DNA of 63,970 bases from CAYFXA01 sp964347135 (GCA_964347135.1 CAYFXA010000003.1:1-63970), one strand, 5' to 3'; shown: positions 25,647 to 35,003, counted from the first letter of the stretch. The notes: generated from the sequence alone by a model not told the origin. A program made the numbers and translations.

Positions 25647-27104
25647 TCACTTCACCAATTTATTGAGTAATAAAGCAATAATAATTCCACCAAGAATAAG
25701 GGCCAGAGACAATTTCACTCCCAAAATTCTTTCCCAGCCAACTGGCATGAGACTAATCTCATCAAACCAAGCCGTTCCCTTGCCTTCAACTAAACAACGA
25801 ATATCAGCGGCAACAGTTTTTGGGGGAGGAGTAAAAATGGTTTCGTAGCGTTTCCATAGAGTAGTTCCTTTATGGTCCGGGGTTTGAACCGCAATTCCTA
25901 TTTGTCCACCCAACTCATCCACAAAAATCACTTCAAAACGAGCAGCACCAACTAAATTTTGACTCTTAATCAAACCTATCAAGTCATATTTTTGTCCTGG
26001 TTTCACTGGATAATATTGGCGCCAAAAAATTATTCCCGTCCCATCATATCCAATCTGAGCACTGTGATGACCATCTTTAAAGATATTTTCATCCCAACCA
26101 AAAGTGCCACTTCCTTCGGCGAGAAGGTTACCTCGAACCCAGTTATCGGGCCAATCATCCTTGTTTTCGTCGCTTTCAAAGCCACCATTGAGTTTGTCCG
26201 AGTATTTTGGTTTTGGGGCATTTCTAAACTGCCAAACGATTTTCTTATCAGGACTAACCTCGATTACGCGGGCATGAGAAGAATCAGAAATCAGGGTATT
26301 TCCATTGGCTAAACGGTCTGCTTCATAAGGAAAACTTAAAAACTCTTCGTATTGCCAAATAACTTCATTTTCAGGTGTAACTTCAATCACTCGATGATGA
26401 TGATTGTCCGTAATTAAATAATTGCCATTCTCCAGTTTGTCCGCATCTCGAGGTGAATAAAGAAGGTTTTTGTCACCGCCACCATAGGACCAAACTACTT
26501 GCCCAGCTTGATTGAGCTCAAGTACCTGGTCATTTTCCGAATCGCTGATTAAAGTATTGCCACCAGCTAACCTATCCGCATCATGAGGCCTATTCAATTC
26601 CCTTTTTTGCCAATAAATTCTAGCAAAACGATCAATTTCGATAACCCGATCATTGTTCCGGTCGGTTACAAGAAAATGCCCATTTTCCAATTCTTCAACA
26701 TCAGTAGGTAAATTGAGAAGTGGGCGACCAACCGAACTCTTGGGCCAACTCTCTGAAGACCAAACAATTTCTTTATCTCGACTGATTTCAATCAAGCGAT
26801 TGTTGGTTGTATCAATAATCAAAAGATTGCCGTTAGATAATTCTTTAACGCCATGGGCAAAAATAAGCCTATCTTGAAAAGACCAAACAACCTTTCCTTC
26901 AGAATCAATTTCAATAATTTCACTTCCCTGATTGGTCCAATCTTGTCCTCCACCATCAGCAATCAAGGTGTGCCCATTGGCCAAACGCTCAATCCCCAAA
27001 GGGCGGTCAAGGATTGCCTCTTGTTCCTGAGCCTGAGAAAAATCCAGTTTAACGAAAAAAAACGCTAGGAGAAACAGTAGAACGAACCAAATTTTCTTCT
27101 TCAT
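25647..27104 (-). CDS. Secreted beta-propeller with carbohydrate-binding-like domain
   Basis: About 485 residues: signal peptide (1-25), then six to seven repeats of the form LANGNTLISDSxxxRVIEVxxxxxIVWQ (about 30-295), like NHL or arylsulfotransferase-type propeller blades. Next comes a jelly-roll-like domain (about 310-455; GFESDENKDDWPDNW at its start, AWFDEISLMP at its end) of the kind that binds sugars, and a C-terminal transmembrane anchor. It probably displays a ligand-binding surface protein. ATG 27104 is chosen because the signal peptide begins there; a TTG six codons upstream is unlikely. Confidence 0.75.
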   Translation of the reverse strand: MKKKIWFVLLFLLAFFFVKLDFSQAQEQEAILDRPLGIERLANGHTLIADGGGQDWTNQGSEIIEIDSEGKVVWSFQDRLIFAHGVKELSNGNLLIIDTTNNRLIEISRDKEIVWSSESWPKSSVGRPLLNLPTDVEELENGHFLVTDRNNDRVIEIDRFARIYWQKRELNRPHDADRLAGGNTLISDSENDQVLELNQAGQVVWSYGGGDKNLLYSPRDADKLENGNYLITDNHHHRVIEVTPENEVIWQYEEFLSFPYEADRLANGNTLISDSSHARVIEVSPDKKIVWQFRNAPKPKYSDKLNGGFESDENKDDWPDNWVRGNLLAEGSGTFGWDENIFKDGHHSAQIGYDGTGIIFWRQYYPVKPGQKYDLIGLIKSQNLVGAARFEVIFVDELGGQIGIAVQTPDHKGTTLWKRYETIFTPPPKTVAADIRCLVEGKGTAWFDEISLMPVGWERILGVKLSLALILGGIIIALLLNKLVK

Positions 27105-27124
27105 TTTTCCGTTCACCAGCAACT

Positions 27125-27541
27125 CTATTCTTTAACCACATACGTCCCAGCAATTTTGTCATGCCACCCCTGCTTTCTGTCATCCCAAATTATCCAGAAA
27201 TAACCAAGACAGAAAACGATTGAAGAAACAAAATAACCAATATATCTAATAATCGCTGTTTTATAATCTAAAGCTTTTTTATCGGCACTAATGACTTTAA
27301 TCTTCAGTGCTTTTTTGCCTACGGTTTGACCATCCCACTTAACCCAAAGCAAAATTGAGTAGAGAGCACCGGCTAAAAGATTAAAATTTCCCCAAAGATA
27401 TTGCCCATAAGGGCGCCCAAAGGGAGGAAAGAAAAGTAACTGACGCAACACGCCCAAAACAGTGGCTAAAATAATCATGTCAATAACACAGGCTAAAAAC
27501 CTAACTCCAAACCCAGCATATTTTTGTTTTTTTGCTACCAA
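27125..27541 (-). CDS. RDD-family membrane protein
   Basis: A 138-residue protein with three to four transmembrane helices. The arginine/aspartate pattern of RDD proteins is present: FGVRFLACVIDMIIL in helix 1, WDGQTVGKKALKIKVI in the loop, and a final WIIWDDRKQGWHDKIAGTYVV. The family has been linked to ion transport in a few bacteria, but here the role is unknown. It precedes the propeller gene in the same direction. Confidence 0.82.
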   Translation of the reverse strand: MVAKKQKYAGFGVRFLACVIDMIILATVLGVLRQLLFFPPFGRPYGQYLWGNFNLLAGALYSILLWVKWDGQTVGKKALKIKVISADKKALDYKTAIIRYIGYFVSSIVFCLGYFWIIWDDRKQGWHDKIAGTYVVKE

Positions 27542-27546
27542 TTACC

Positions 27547-27969
27547 TCACCTCCTTTTTATAAACAAAACAATACTTCCGCCAATACCAATTAAAAACCC
27601 AATTGGGCAAACAAAAATGGCAATAAAAAAGAAAAAGCCATGAAGAATTTCAAATAAGGATGTTAAAAAAGAAATGTGGTTTACCAAAACCGCAGCAGCG
27701 TAGAGAAAGTTATGAAGAAAAACACTCACAAAAAACCCTGCTGCTGAGGCACCAGTGAGAATTAAAAATTTTTTTAACATCCCTTTTATTTTCTCCTTTA
27801 TAACAAAAAATATCAATAGTCCACCAAGAACAGAAAAGAGAATAAAAGGCAACAGAAATTGAGGACCCTTGAAAAATTCTCCTACCGCAGGAATAAAAAA
27901 TAGACTAGCAATTAGAACAAAAACTCCTACTAGAAACCAAAAAGTTGCTGAAACTTTTTTTTCCTTCAC
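27547..27969 (-). CDS. Four-helix membrane protein, unknown
   Basis: A 140-residue hydrophobic protein with four predicted membrane segments (about 10-30, 38-58, 68-92, 108-135) and short basic loops. I recognise no family. It is 5 bp upstream of the RDD gene and shares its direction, so they are likely co-transcribed. Confidence 0.6.
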   Translation of the reverse strand: MKEKKVSATFWFLVGVFVLIASLFFIPAVGEFFKGPQFLLPFILFSVLGGLLIFFVIKEKIKGMLKKFLILTGASAAGFFVSVFLHNFLYAAAVLVNHISFLTSLFEILHGFFFFIAIFVCPIGFLIGIGGSIVLFIKRR

Positions 27970-28018
27970 TTTTTCATTCTAGCACAAATTAAAAAAGTCC
28001 AGCAAACCGGTAACAAGT

Positions 28019-28270
28019 TCAAACTTTTTGCGGTCGAGCCTCATTAACCACCATATTTCGTCCCTGAAAATCCTTACCATTAAACATTTCAATTGCTTTT
28101 TTTGCTTCTTCTTCACTACTCATTTCAACAAAGCCAAATCCCTTTGACCGACCTGAGTATTTATCACTAATAACCACGGCGCTCACTACTTTACCAGCCT
28201 GAGCAAAATGCTCTCCGAGCTGATCTCCAGTGACACTATAGTCAAGGTTGCCAACATAAAGTTTATTCAA
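28019..28270 (-). CDS. RNA-binding protein with one RRM
   Basis: An 83-residue RNA recognition motif with RNP2 (KLYVGNL) and RNP1 (SKGFGFVEM) intact, of the small glycine-poor type common in bacteria and probably involved in RNA chaperoning. It starts at TTG (28270) behind the ribosome site AGAGGTGAGAAAAA, which decides the start. Confidence 0.9.
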   Translation of the reverse strand: MNKLYVGNLDYSVTGDQLGEHFAQAGKVVSAVVISDKYSGRSKGFGFVEMSSEEEAKKAIEMFNGKDFQGRNMVVNEARPQKV

Positions 28271-28411
28271 TTTTTCTCACCTCTTTTCTTGATTGCGGAA
28301 ATTTCTTTGGAGACCAACAGGAGACCAAAAAAACCACTTTTTAACATTAACAAAACAGATGTTAGCAAAAATCACCTAAAAAAGAAATAGGCAATCTTTT
28401 ATTAACCCCTT

Positions 28412-28954
28412 TTACTTCATTCCGTATCCTGCAGGACTGGCGTGGGCCTCCCAAAAGTGCTCGTTAGCATCTGTTCCGTGGGAAAATATAACTTCAAATT
28501 GACCCCAAATTGGGTAGCCACCTTCTCGCCAATAAGGACTCTCTTCTAGTTCTTCCCCAACCCAAATGATTTTGTAATGCCAGGTTTCGCCACTTCCCCC
28601 AGGCTTCTTTCCATTCCATTCATTATCTTCCCAAGCCTCTGGGCCCCATGTGCCACCATGAAATCTAGCTTCATCCCAACCCTTGGACCACTTCATCACC
28701 AAGTGGTCATTGGCATAAACAGGGTCTCCCCAAACTTTTCCGTCTAATTTTCTGTCGACACCGTCAGCCGAACCATTAAAAATTCTAGCACTGTAGTTAT
28801 AACCAAACTCATCAAAGCCTTTATTTGTGGCTTTTTCTCCTAAAACATTACCTTTGTTTAACAAAATCATCAAAGCAATACCAACAAACACACCAATCAG
28901 AAAAACAACCAAATAAGGAAGAGAGAGGAATTTTGTTTTCTTTCTCCGAGCCAT
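28412..28954 (-). CDS. Secreted or anchored protein of unknown function
   Basis: A 180-residue protein with a basic N-terminus, one transmembrane segment (about 11-31) and an extracellular domain rich in Trp, Gly and Asp (for example YANDHLVMKW, DNEWNGKKPGGSGETWHYK, WGQFEVIFSHG). No family is recognised, though the wording resembles proteins I associate with other Patescibacteria. The ribosome site AAAGGGGGTGA stands 4 nt before the ATG. It diverges from the glycosidase-like gene at 29074. Confidence 0.65.
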   Translation of the reverse strand: MARRKKTKFLSLPYLVVFLIGVFVGIALMILLNKGNVLGEKATNKGFDEFGYNYSARIFNGSADGVDRKLDGKVWGDPVYANDHLVMKWSKGWDEARFHGGTWGPEAWEDNEWNGKKPGGSGETWHYKIIWVGEELEESPYWREGGYPIWGQFEVIFSHGTDANEHFWEAHASPAGYGMK

Positions 28955-29058
28955 TTTTTCACCCCCTTTCTTTTTTAACTATAACACACCAAAAAGTTTA
29001 TTTAAATGAGTTTTCTCTTCCTTGCTCGCCCTCGTGGACGAAGTTCGGACTAGTTTTG

Positions 29059-29067
29059 TGGTATGCT
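29059..29067 (+). promoter_or_regulatory. Extended -10 promoter, leaderless
   Basis: TGGTATGCT is an extended -10 element (TATGCT at 29062-29067) ending 6 nt before the GTG at 29074. No Shine-Dalgarno sequence can fit in that space. Confidence 0.5.
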
Positions 29068-29073
29068 GAAATC

Positions 29074-30117
29074 GTGAGAAGATTCCTGATTATATTAGCG
29101 GCCACTCTGATATTAGGCTTCGGATTTACAGGCTTTTTAATTTTTCAGAAACAAACAAAAAAACCACCCGAGCTTTTAGTAAATATTGAAAATAACTGTA
29201 TCGGTTTTCTCTCTGGTAATCCTCAAGAATTAAAAACTATTACTAAAATCGGCGGGGCATGGGTCAGGCCACATCCTGGACCATTTGCCTGGGGATGGAT
29301 AGAACCTGAAAAAGGAAGATTCTTTTTTAAAGAAACAGATATGTGGGTCAAAGAAAGTCAAAAAAATAATCTCGCTATCTTGGCTACCATATGGCCTTAT
29401 GCTGATTGGGATCAAGAAGTATGCCATAGTTCAGAATGTAAAGTGGCTCCTGAAGAGGAATTTTATCCTAAAGGATTCGGTCCGGGACGGGTAGGAATAC
29501 CGATTTCTCGGTGCGTTCCTTGCAGTCTTCAAGATTATAAAAATTTTGTTGCCAAAATGGTTGAAAGATATGATGGCGATGGTATTGAAGATATGCCTGG
29601 CTTAAAAATTCCAATAAAATACTGGGAAGTTCTTAATGAGCCCGAAATGGCTGAGCCAAGACTGACTTTTTTTATAGGCACTCAAGAGGAATATGTCGAG
29701 ATTTTAAAAGCAAGTAATCAGGCAATTAAGTCTGCTTGTTTGGATTGTAAGGTGGTTCAAGGGGGAGCACAACACTCAATGCCGGACAATCTAGCCTGGT
29801 GGGAAAAAGTATTTGACTGGGGAGGAGCCAACTATTTTGATGTCGCCAATATTCACTATATTAGGGAAGGAGATCTGAGCACGTTGAATGTTAAAGCCTT
29901 CAAAGCCCTAATGCAGAAAAAAGGAATAAAAAAGCCAATCTGGGTAACAGAAGCACAATATAGATCGGAAAACGAGATTGAACTATCTGTAGACGGAGCC
30001 TTAAATGCAGGTGCTTCAAAAATATTCTTTACCCAATTTGAGGTTGGCCGATTTGGCGTCCCTCTATCAGGAGAGTATTCAAGGGTGTATGAAAGAATAC
30101 CCTCAAAATGCAGGTAA
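29074..30117 (+). CDS. Membrane-anchored clan-A glycoside hydrolase-like protein
   Basis: About 347 residues: N-terminal anchor (1-25), then a TIM-barrel domain. IKYWEVLNEPEM provides the acid/base Glu and KPIWVTEAQYR a nucleophile Glu, as in GH39/GH5-type enzymes. Several paired cysteines (CHSSEC, CVPC, CLDC) suggest disulfides outside the cell. An open frame extends upstream to 28825 but overlaps the divergent gene and encodes nothing protein-like; the GTG at 29074 starts the anchor and sits just behind a -10 box. Confidence 0.72.
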   Translation: MRRFLIILAATLILGFGFTGFLIFQKQTKKPPELLVNIENNCIGFLSGNPQELKTITKIGGAWVRPHPGPFAWGWIEPEKGRFFFKETDMWVKESQKNNLAILATIWPYADWDQEVCHSSECKVAPEEEFYPKGFGPGRVGIPISRCVPCSLQDYKNFVAKMVERYDGDGIEDMPGLKIPIKYWEVLNEPEMAEPRLTFFIGTQEEYVEILKASNQAIKSACLDCKVVQGGAQHSMPDNLAWWEKVFDWGGANYFDVANIHYIREGDLSTLNVKAFKALMQKKGIKKPIWVTEAQYRSENEIELSVDGALNAGASKIFFTQFEVGRFGVPLSGEYSRVYERIPSKCR

Positions 30118-30264
30118 ATTAAAGGTGCTCCCCAGTCCTGAGATTATTAGAACTTGTATTTCTAAAATAATAAAGGCTTTTGAGGATGTGGTGCAAACTG
30201 AACTAATTAGAGTTCGGTGGGAGGAGATTAAGAGACTTCAAGTCCAACCTGTCCTTGTCTCTAA

Positions 30265-31251
30265 CTAAACAACGGCAGACTCAAGTATTTCAAATTCCAA
30301 ATCATCAGCGTCCACCTTAGATTTAAGACCAATTGGCATTGGCAAATCCACAGTTTCGTGGCCAAAATCCATATTACCTATTATTAGAAAGTCATAATCT
30401 TTCAATACTTCCATGACAATTTCCTTAGGAGTTGGTTCATCAAGCCCCTCCCAAGCTGTTTTTTTGATACCTGGCAACTTACCAACCAACATTCCTGAGA
30501 TAACATCTAAAATTCCAGCATATTTGAGTTGATATAGGCCCTTTTCAATTCTGTAAGAAGGAGTGTTATCTATTTCCCAGAAAAAAATACAACCTCTTAA
30601 ATCTTCAGCTTTGGGGAAGTATTTTGTCCCCACAAGAGAAGCTAACATACTGAGGTTTCCTCCAAAGAGCATTCCTTCCACCCTTCCTTCCCTCCAACAT
30701 TCCCATTGGGTTAAGGGATTTACTTTTCCAATAGGCTCAGTGGAGGTAAGAACCTTAAAAAGCTGTTGTTTGCCATCTAATATCTTATTAGGTAGATGCT
30801 TCTCCCACATTTTACCTAATCCATAAGTCAACAAGGGCCCATGAAAACCCACCAAACCTACTCTAGTAAACAATGCGCTATGAACATTCGTAATATCACT
30901 GAACCCAATAAAAGGTTTTGGATTGGATTTAATCAGCTTGTAATCTAAGTGTTCCAAAACTGCGATTGCTGATTGTCCTCCATCGTGAACGATGATTGCT
31001 TTAATCTCTGGATCTGCAAACATCGAATTTATATCATCCGCTCTTTCTTCTGGAGTTCCTGCAAACCACCACTTAACCTTTCTTAAATTCTTACCCTCTT
31101 TGGCCTTAAATCCCAAACTTTTTAACTCTGCCACACCCTTTTTATATTGATTGTAATAATCACTTTTTTCATCTGTAGGAAAGGGGAAAGAGGTGACCAC
31201 TATTCCAATTGTATCGCCTTTATTTAATTTTGGTGGTTTTAACAATTTCAT
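30265..31251 (-). CDS. LD-carboxypeptidase / MccF-like peptidase S66
   Basis: A 328-residue serine peptidase. DPEIKAIIVHDGGQSAIAVL holds the likely nucleophile S94, PKPFIGFSDIT the conserved loop, and a later Glu (FWEID) and His (DFGHE) complete the Ser-Glu-His triad. Family members cut L,D bonds in murein tetrapeptides or detoxify microcin C-like nucleotide-peptides; this sequence reads closer to the MccF-type group, but substrate is uncertain. It overlaps the upstream gene by 4 bp. Confidence 0.87.
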   Translation of the reverse strand: MKLLKPPKLNKGDTIGIVVTSFPFPTDEKSDYYNQYKKGVAELKSLGFKAKEGKNLRKVKWWFAGTPEERADDINSMFADPEIKAIIVHDGGQSAIAVLEHLDYKLIKSNPKPFIGFSDITNVHSALFTRVGLVGFHGPLLTYGLGKMWEKHLPNKILDGKQQLFKVLTSTEPIGKVNPLTQWECWREGRVEGMLFGGNLSMLASLVGTKYFPKAEDLRGCIFFWEIDNTPSYRIEKGLYQLKYAGILDVISGMLVGKLPGIKKTAWEGLDEPTPKEIVMEVLKDYDFLIIGNMDFGHETVDLPMPIGLKSKVDADDLEFEILESAVV

Positions 31252-31613
31252 TTCTCAAAATAATGTTTCTCATCTTGAAATCTATTAGGCCAAAAGTCTA
31301 GTTGTTCTTCTGGAATTTTTAATTTCTTACCATATTCAATTATTGGCTTCCAGGTTGAAATATGCGGTTTTACCTTAAAAACCTTATCCTTGAAAATCAC
31401 TATCAGCTCCTCATCATTGTAAAGATGGGCATACCAGGCCTCATCACTCCTCATGTTGTCTTGAATTTTCTTAATCGTTTGTTCAACTTTCGAGTCGTTA
31501 ATCTCTATCCCATATATTCCCCAGCTTCCGCTTTGCTTTTTAGCAAAAATCTTAAACCTTTTAGGAAAAGTTTTATCTTCAAATTCTTGGTCAATTATTA
31601 TTCCGTGATACAT
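31248..31613 (-). CDS. Hypothetical protein upstream of S66 peptidase
   Basis: A 121-residue soluble protein of alternating strands and helices (MYHGIIIDQEF, GSWGIYGIEI, AWYAHLYNDEELIVIFKDKVF). I do not recognise it. It is translationally coupled to the S66 peptidase (ATGA overlap), so it may act with it. It diverges from the gene at 31679. Confidence 0.65.
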   Translation of the reverse strand: MYHGIIIDQEFEDKTFPKRFKIFAKKQSGSWGIYGIEINDSKVEQTIKKIQDNMRSDEAWYAHLYNDEELIVIFKDKVFKVKPHISTWKPIIEYGKKLKIPEEQLDFWPNRFQDEKHYFEK

Positions 31614-31678
31614 TCTAACCAGATTTTATCAAAATCATAGTTTTATAGCTAACGATATAATATAGGTGGGGAGGAAGC

Positions 31679-32644
31679 ATGATTGTTGCAGTAGATGAAA
31701 CTGGGTCGTTCAGAGACTCAACAGGAAAAAGTTTTGGAATTGTCACGCTTGTAACCGTGACAGATAAAGAATGGAGTAAATTTTCAGACTTTATGAGTTC
31801 CCTCTTTCCTGATGGATTTATTGGGGTAAAAGGAAAGACCTTGACAACATCGCAAAGGAAAAATGTCCTCAAATATATTGGCAGTAAACCAGAAATTAAA
31901 TACACCGCCTTTTTATACGATCTAAGCGGAGGAAGCGATGAGTGGGTTGATTATCATAAAAAAGGAACGATTGAAAAAGCTGAAGCTAGGATAAGTGAGA
32001 TGGGAAACAAGCTTCATCCAAAATACCTTAAAGATATCAGGCTGTACCTTAACCAACTCAGAAGTTACAGCATCGGGGATTATGCAAAATTTGTCATGTT
32101 TACAGAATTATTTACCGAGTGGCAAAGATATTTTCAGTTTGATTATTTCTACACCCATATCGCTAACGACAGCTGGCGCATGCACCACATCATCGATACA
32201 CAAAACAAGCCAAACAAATTTATAAGACTAGTGCAAGCAACACTGAAGCTAACTACAAGTGAACTAAATCCGAATTATGGAATTTATACCCCAAAAGAGT
32301 GGGGATTAGACCATCCTTTCATTGAATATCATTCAAAAGATGGTGACCCGCAAAGACATGACGCTAGTAAATTTTATGAAGATTTTAGGATTGGTGATGA
32401 AAAAGTTGATGCTTCTCTTGTCCTTCCAGATATAATCGGCCACTCAATTATGTTTTCAATATTAAACAGAAAGGAAAAAGCTTGGCTCAAATGTTTAAAA
32501 AGACTTCGGCAAAATCGTTCTTTTACAATTACCACGAAACATAAACAAGGCTATTACCATATAACAGGGTTTGACAAATCAAAAGATCCGAGAGATGTCA
32601 ATCCTACGATTAAGGAACATTGGATTCTGATGAAAAAAATTTAG
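31679..32644 (+). CDS. DUF3800-like protein
   Basis: A 321-residue protein. It begins IVAVDETGS, an acidic pair (D6, E7) at the first strand of a fold like the RNase H-type DUF3800 family (which begins YxDESG). A late Asp (LPDIIGHSI, D251) fits the conserved second acidic position. Relatives are often found near mobile or defence genes, but activity is not established. Promoter and ribosome site are clear: TATAAT upstream and GGGGAGGAAGC before the ATG. Confidence 0.6.
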   Translation: MIVAVDETGSFRDSTGKSFGIVTLVTVTDKEWSKFSDFMSSLFPDGFIGVKGKTLTTSQRKNVLKYIGSKPEIKYTAFLYDLSGGSDEWVDYHKKGTIEKAEARISEMGNKLHPKYLKDIRLYLNQLRSYSIGDYAKFVMFTELFTEWQRYFQFDYFYTHIANDSWRMHHIIDTQNKPNKFIRLVQATLKLTTSELNPNYGIYTPKEWGLDHPFIEYHSKDGDPQRHDASKFYEDFRIGDEKVDASLVLPDIIGHSIMFSILNRKEKAWLKCLKRLRQNRSFTITTKHKQGYYHITGFDKSKDPRDVNPTIKEHWILMKKI

Positions 32645-33039
32645 AAATGCAATGAAAATGTAATTGGATGAGACTAAGAAAAAACGGCCTTACAACTTTT
32701 TCCAAACAACTTATCTTTCCTAATAGCCAGGATTTTCGACCTATGGCCGAATATTATTAACCCGCTATTGGACTCGAACCACCTAAATTTAGCCTGAAAA
32801 TGGTCGTAAAATACGGCTTAAATCTTCAAATGACGAGGATTTCTAAAGGAAAATCCAACTCAATTAGCCTTGAAGGTAGCTAAGTTCTAAATTGTGTCAA
32901 TCAGCTCGCCCGATGGGATGATTTTCGAACCGCTAATTGGCTAGAGCTAGTAAGATTCCCAGAAAAAACTGACTAGACTATGTCTGAACTTCTCCTACCA
33001 TTTTATTAAAAAGAGAATGTCTAAGTTTCCTGCTTTTTC
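32645..33039. other. Intergenic region with repeat debris
   Basis: About 395 bp without a convincing gene. It holds one clear copy of the dispersed WDDFR-type repeat (32905-32976) and a weaker trace near 32730-32760 (a DFR codon run followed by stops). A T-loop-like GGTTCGAGTCC on the minus strand near 32775 does not belong to a foldable tRNA. Confidence 0.5.
32905..32976 (+). repeat. WDDFR intergenic repeat, copy 1
   Basis: A plus-strand segment opening CTCGCCCGATGGGATGATTT. Read in frame it gives LARWDDFRTANW and stays open for 23 codons. The arms AGCTCGCC (32904-32910) and GGC-TA-GAGCT near 32940-32948 can pair imperfectly. Confidence 0.6.
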
Positions 33040-33522
33040 CTAAAGGAATTTTAAAAAAAATTGAGCCGGACCTCGATAATAGTAATCTTCAATAATTCCC
33101 ACGGGTTTATAGCCATATTTTAAATAAAAACCAACGGCTCTTCTATCATCGGGGTTAGTGTGAACTATTACTTTTGGGATTTGTTTTTGCCGTGCAACTT
33201 TTTCAACTGCCCCCAGCAACTTACCACCAACACCTCGTCGCTGATACTGGGGTAAAACACCAATATTAGTTATCTGTAATTTATTTCTACCTTCACGCCC
33301 AAAAATAAAACTTTCCGGCTGGGCATGAACCACACCAATAACCAAATCTTTGTTTAAGGTAGCTTTAAAAGCAGTTGCCTTTTTACTATCAAGCGACCGC
33401 TGTGCCTCCTCAAAAGAATACCATTCGGCCAAATCGGCATCATCAGTTACAGAAAATGCTCGCTGGATAATTTCAGTAAACCTGTCAAATTTTTGAATAG
33501 AAGTAATCGTTGCCTTCTGCAT
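33040..33522 (-). CDS. GNAT-family N-acetyltransferase
   Basis: A 160-residue acyltransferase. IGVLPQYQRRGVGGKLLGAV is the acetyl-CoA pyrophosphate-binding motif A (QxxGxG), and a later FYLKYGYKPVG segment is motif B. The substrate (small molecule or protein) cannot be told. It is a single-gene unit in the repeat-rich stretch. Confidence 0.88.
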   Translation of the reverse strand: MQKATITSIQKFDRFTEIIQRAFSVTDDADLAEWYSFEEAQRSLDSKKATAFKATLNKDLVIGVVHAQPESFIFGREGRNKLQITNIGVLPQYQRRGVGGKLLGAVEKVARQKQIPKVIVHTNPDDRRAVGFYLKYGYKPVGIIEDYYYRGPAQFFLKFL

Positions 33523-33579
33523 AATCTGAATAATAATTTAATTATACTAAAATCGAGGGTTGTATTCTATCTGGAATAG

Positions 33580-33735
33580 AAACGAGACGATTTTCGAATT
33601 GAGCTCGAAGGGCGTAAGTTTAATATAACCAAGAGTTTTTCCCATATTATCAAGACTTTTGAAGATTTTAGGTTTGTGCAGGAGTTGAGGGAGGAAATAA
33701 ATAAGTTAAAACCTTGTTTAGCTTTAGCCAGTTAA
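33580..33735 (+). repeat. WDDFR intergenic repeat, copy 2
   Basis: Contains GACGATTTTCGAATT, read in frame as RDDFRIE, followed by an open run of about 50 codons ending CLALAS then stop. The tail is helical-looking (FVQELREEINKLKP). It has no plausible start codon or ribosome site, so I treat it as a relic rather than a gene. Confidence 0.5.
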
Positions 33736-33743
33736 TCGGAAAG

Positions 33744-34193
33744 CTATCTAATACTTTTCTCCCATTTTCTGTATATTTCTAAAGCCTCATCAAAGTAGGT
33801 TTTATCTTGAATGAATTCAATCTTTCTATTTAGTTTCTTAACAATTCTTTCAAAATCGTGATTGCCCTCATAAGAATATTTCAAATTGACATCATTTCGA
33901 GCTAAAACATAGTAAACTCTTTTAATCCCAGACCAATAAATCTTGCCTAAACACATCAGGCATGGAGCTAAAGAAGTATATAACTCGTATTCTCCTAATT
34001 GGTCATCGGTCTCCGCCGTTACTTTATCAATCAACTTTGTTTCTGCATGAAGGTGCTGATGAGGATAAGCACTGCTTGTTTCGGTACCAATAATTTTATT
34101 TCCTTCAACAATAACTGCCCCAGCAGGAAATTTTCCTTGTTCAAGCGAGTCTTTTGACAACTCTATTGCCTTTTTTATAAAGTTTTTATTCAT
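33744..34193 (-). CDS. Nucleoside/nucleobase deaminase (CDA fold)
   Basis: About 149 residues of the zinc-dependent cytidine-deaminase superfamily: HAE (in HLHAETKLID) with the catalytic Glu, and PCLMCLGKIYW with the two zinc cysteines. Sequence around the second motif looks nearer to guanine/cytosine or general nucleoside deaminases than to TadA. I start it at ATG 34193; an in-frame GTG at 34205 overlaps the DinB stop. Confidence 0.82.
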   Translation of the reverse strand: MNKNFIKKAIELSKDSLEQGKFPAGAVIVEGNKIIGTETSSAYPHQHLHAETKLIDKVTAETDDQLGEYELYTSLAPCLMCLGKIYWSGIKRVYYVLARNDVNLKYSYEGNHDFERIVKKLNRKIEFIQDKTYFDEALEIYRKWEKSIR

Positions 34194-34195
34194 TT

Positions 34196-34699
34196 TTATC
34201 CCCACATTCTTTTAAGAGCAGGAAAACGCTCCATGTTTAAATGGTCCATAACAGCAATATTCCAGCCTGTATGTAATACTTCATGCTGGTCTAATGCCCA
34301 AAGCATATCGACAACATCAATCAGCTTTTTGCTCCATGGAACCTGAACCTTTTTCTTGCATTTTTCCTCACTGGCTAAAATAGCGATTAATTCCTGGTCT
34401 GCTTTTTTAAGCTCAGATAGCAGTTCCTTTTTGCTTTTTGCCTTCAGTTCTTGATTGTAGAAATCTCCAAATTTCAGCCTTCCTTTTTCAACCGCCAGCA
34501 TATAAGTTCGCTGGACATTAATTTGATGGGCCAAACTTTCTCTGGGGGAATCTGATTTCCTGTCAGGAGTATCTACCATCCGAAAGTCAAACTTGTTTTC
34601 AGGAACTCGTTCATAAAATTCCCTGTTTATCTCTCGATTGGCAAAAAATGTTTTTAAAAAGTCTTTTGCTTTTGGGTTGGTTACTTTTGAAATGTCCAT
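34196..34699 (-). CDS. DinB-family protein
   Basis: A 167-residue four-helix-bundle protein. Histidines in SLAHQINVQ and DQHEVLHTGW give the three-His metal site typical of DinB/YfiT-like proteins, many of which are thiol-dependent transferases. The biological role here is unknown. Its stop is followed immediately by the deaminase start, so both may be one unit. Confidence 0.8.
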   Translation of the reverse strand: MDISKVTNPKAKDFLKTFFANREINREFYERVPENKFDFRMVDTPDRKSDSPRESLAHQINVQRTYMLAVEKGRLKFGDFYNQELKAKSKKELLSELKKADQELIAILASEEKCKKKVQVPWSKKLIDVVDMLWALDQHEVLHTGWNIAVMDHLNMERFPALKRMWG

Positions 34700-34834
34700 T
34701 TTCTATATTTTACCTCAAGCAAAGGAAATTTATAAGTTTAGCTTCAATTTTCCCTTCGCACTAAGGGATTCTATTAGAGGCGATTTAAGGCTAGTTTCTG
34801 CCTGAAGTTCTTGGGTATAATAAGTTCCAACTGG

Positions 34835-34960
34835 CTCGCTCTAGTTGATGATTTCCGAACCGTTAATTGGGTTCATCCTGAGATGGTTTATCGGAAATCT
34901 GTTTTATTTCTTGAGCATTATTCTCTCCACTAAAGAATCTTATTAATTTGAACTTTGTCT
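34835..34960 (+). repeat. WDDFR intergenic repeat, copy 3
   Basis: Opens CTCGCTCTAGTTGATGATTT; read in frame LALVDDFRTVNWVHPEMVYR and open for 41 codons. It is clearly related at DNA and translated level to copy 5 (36553-36660) over some 70 bp, with differences that often fall at third positions. Confidence 0.65.
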
Positions 34961-35003
34961 AGGAACCTTAAATGAAGTGCACTGAAGCTATCGCAAAAAG
35001 AAA

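Noticed and set aside
28825..29073. N-terminal extension of the glycosidase-like protein
   Set aside because: The open frame overlaps the divergent gene, encodes no protein-like sequence and lacks a ribosome site; GTG 29074 begins the membrane anchor.
30005..30268. A second gene at the end of the glycosidase-like gene
   Set aside because: It lies in another frame mostly inside or just after that gene, lacks a ribosome site and has no recognisable sequence.
32765..32800. T-loop-like sequence on the minus strand (GGTTCGAGTCC), suggesting a tRNA
   Set aside because: The flanking bases do not form a T-stem, and no acceptor, D-arm or anticodon arm can be drawn around it.
33580..33735. A 51-codon open frame as a small gene
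   Set aside because: There is no start codon with a ribosome site; the frame begins right after a stop and matches the repeat family, so it is treated as repeat debris.
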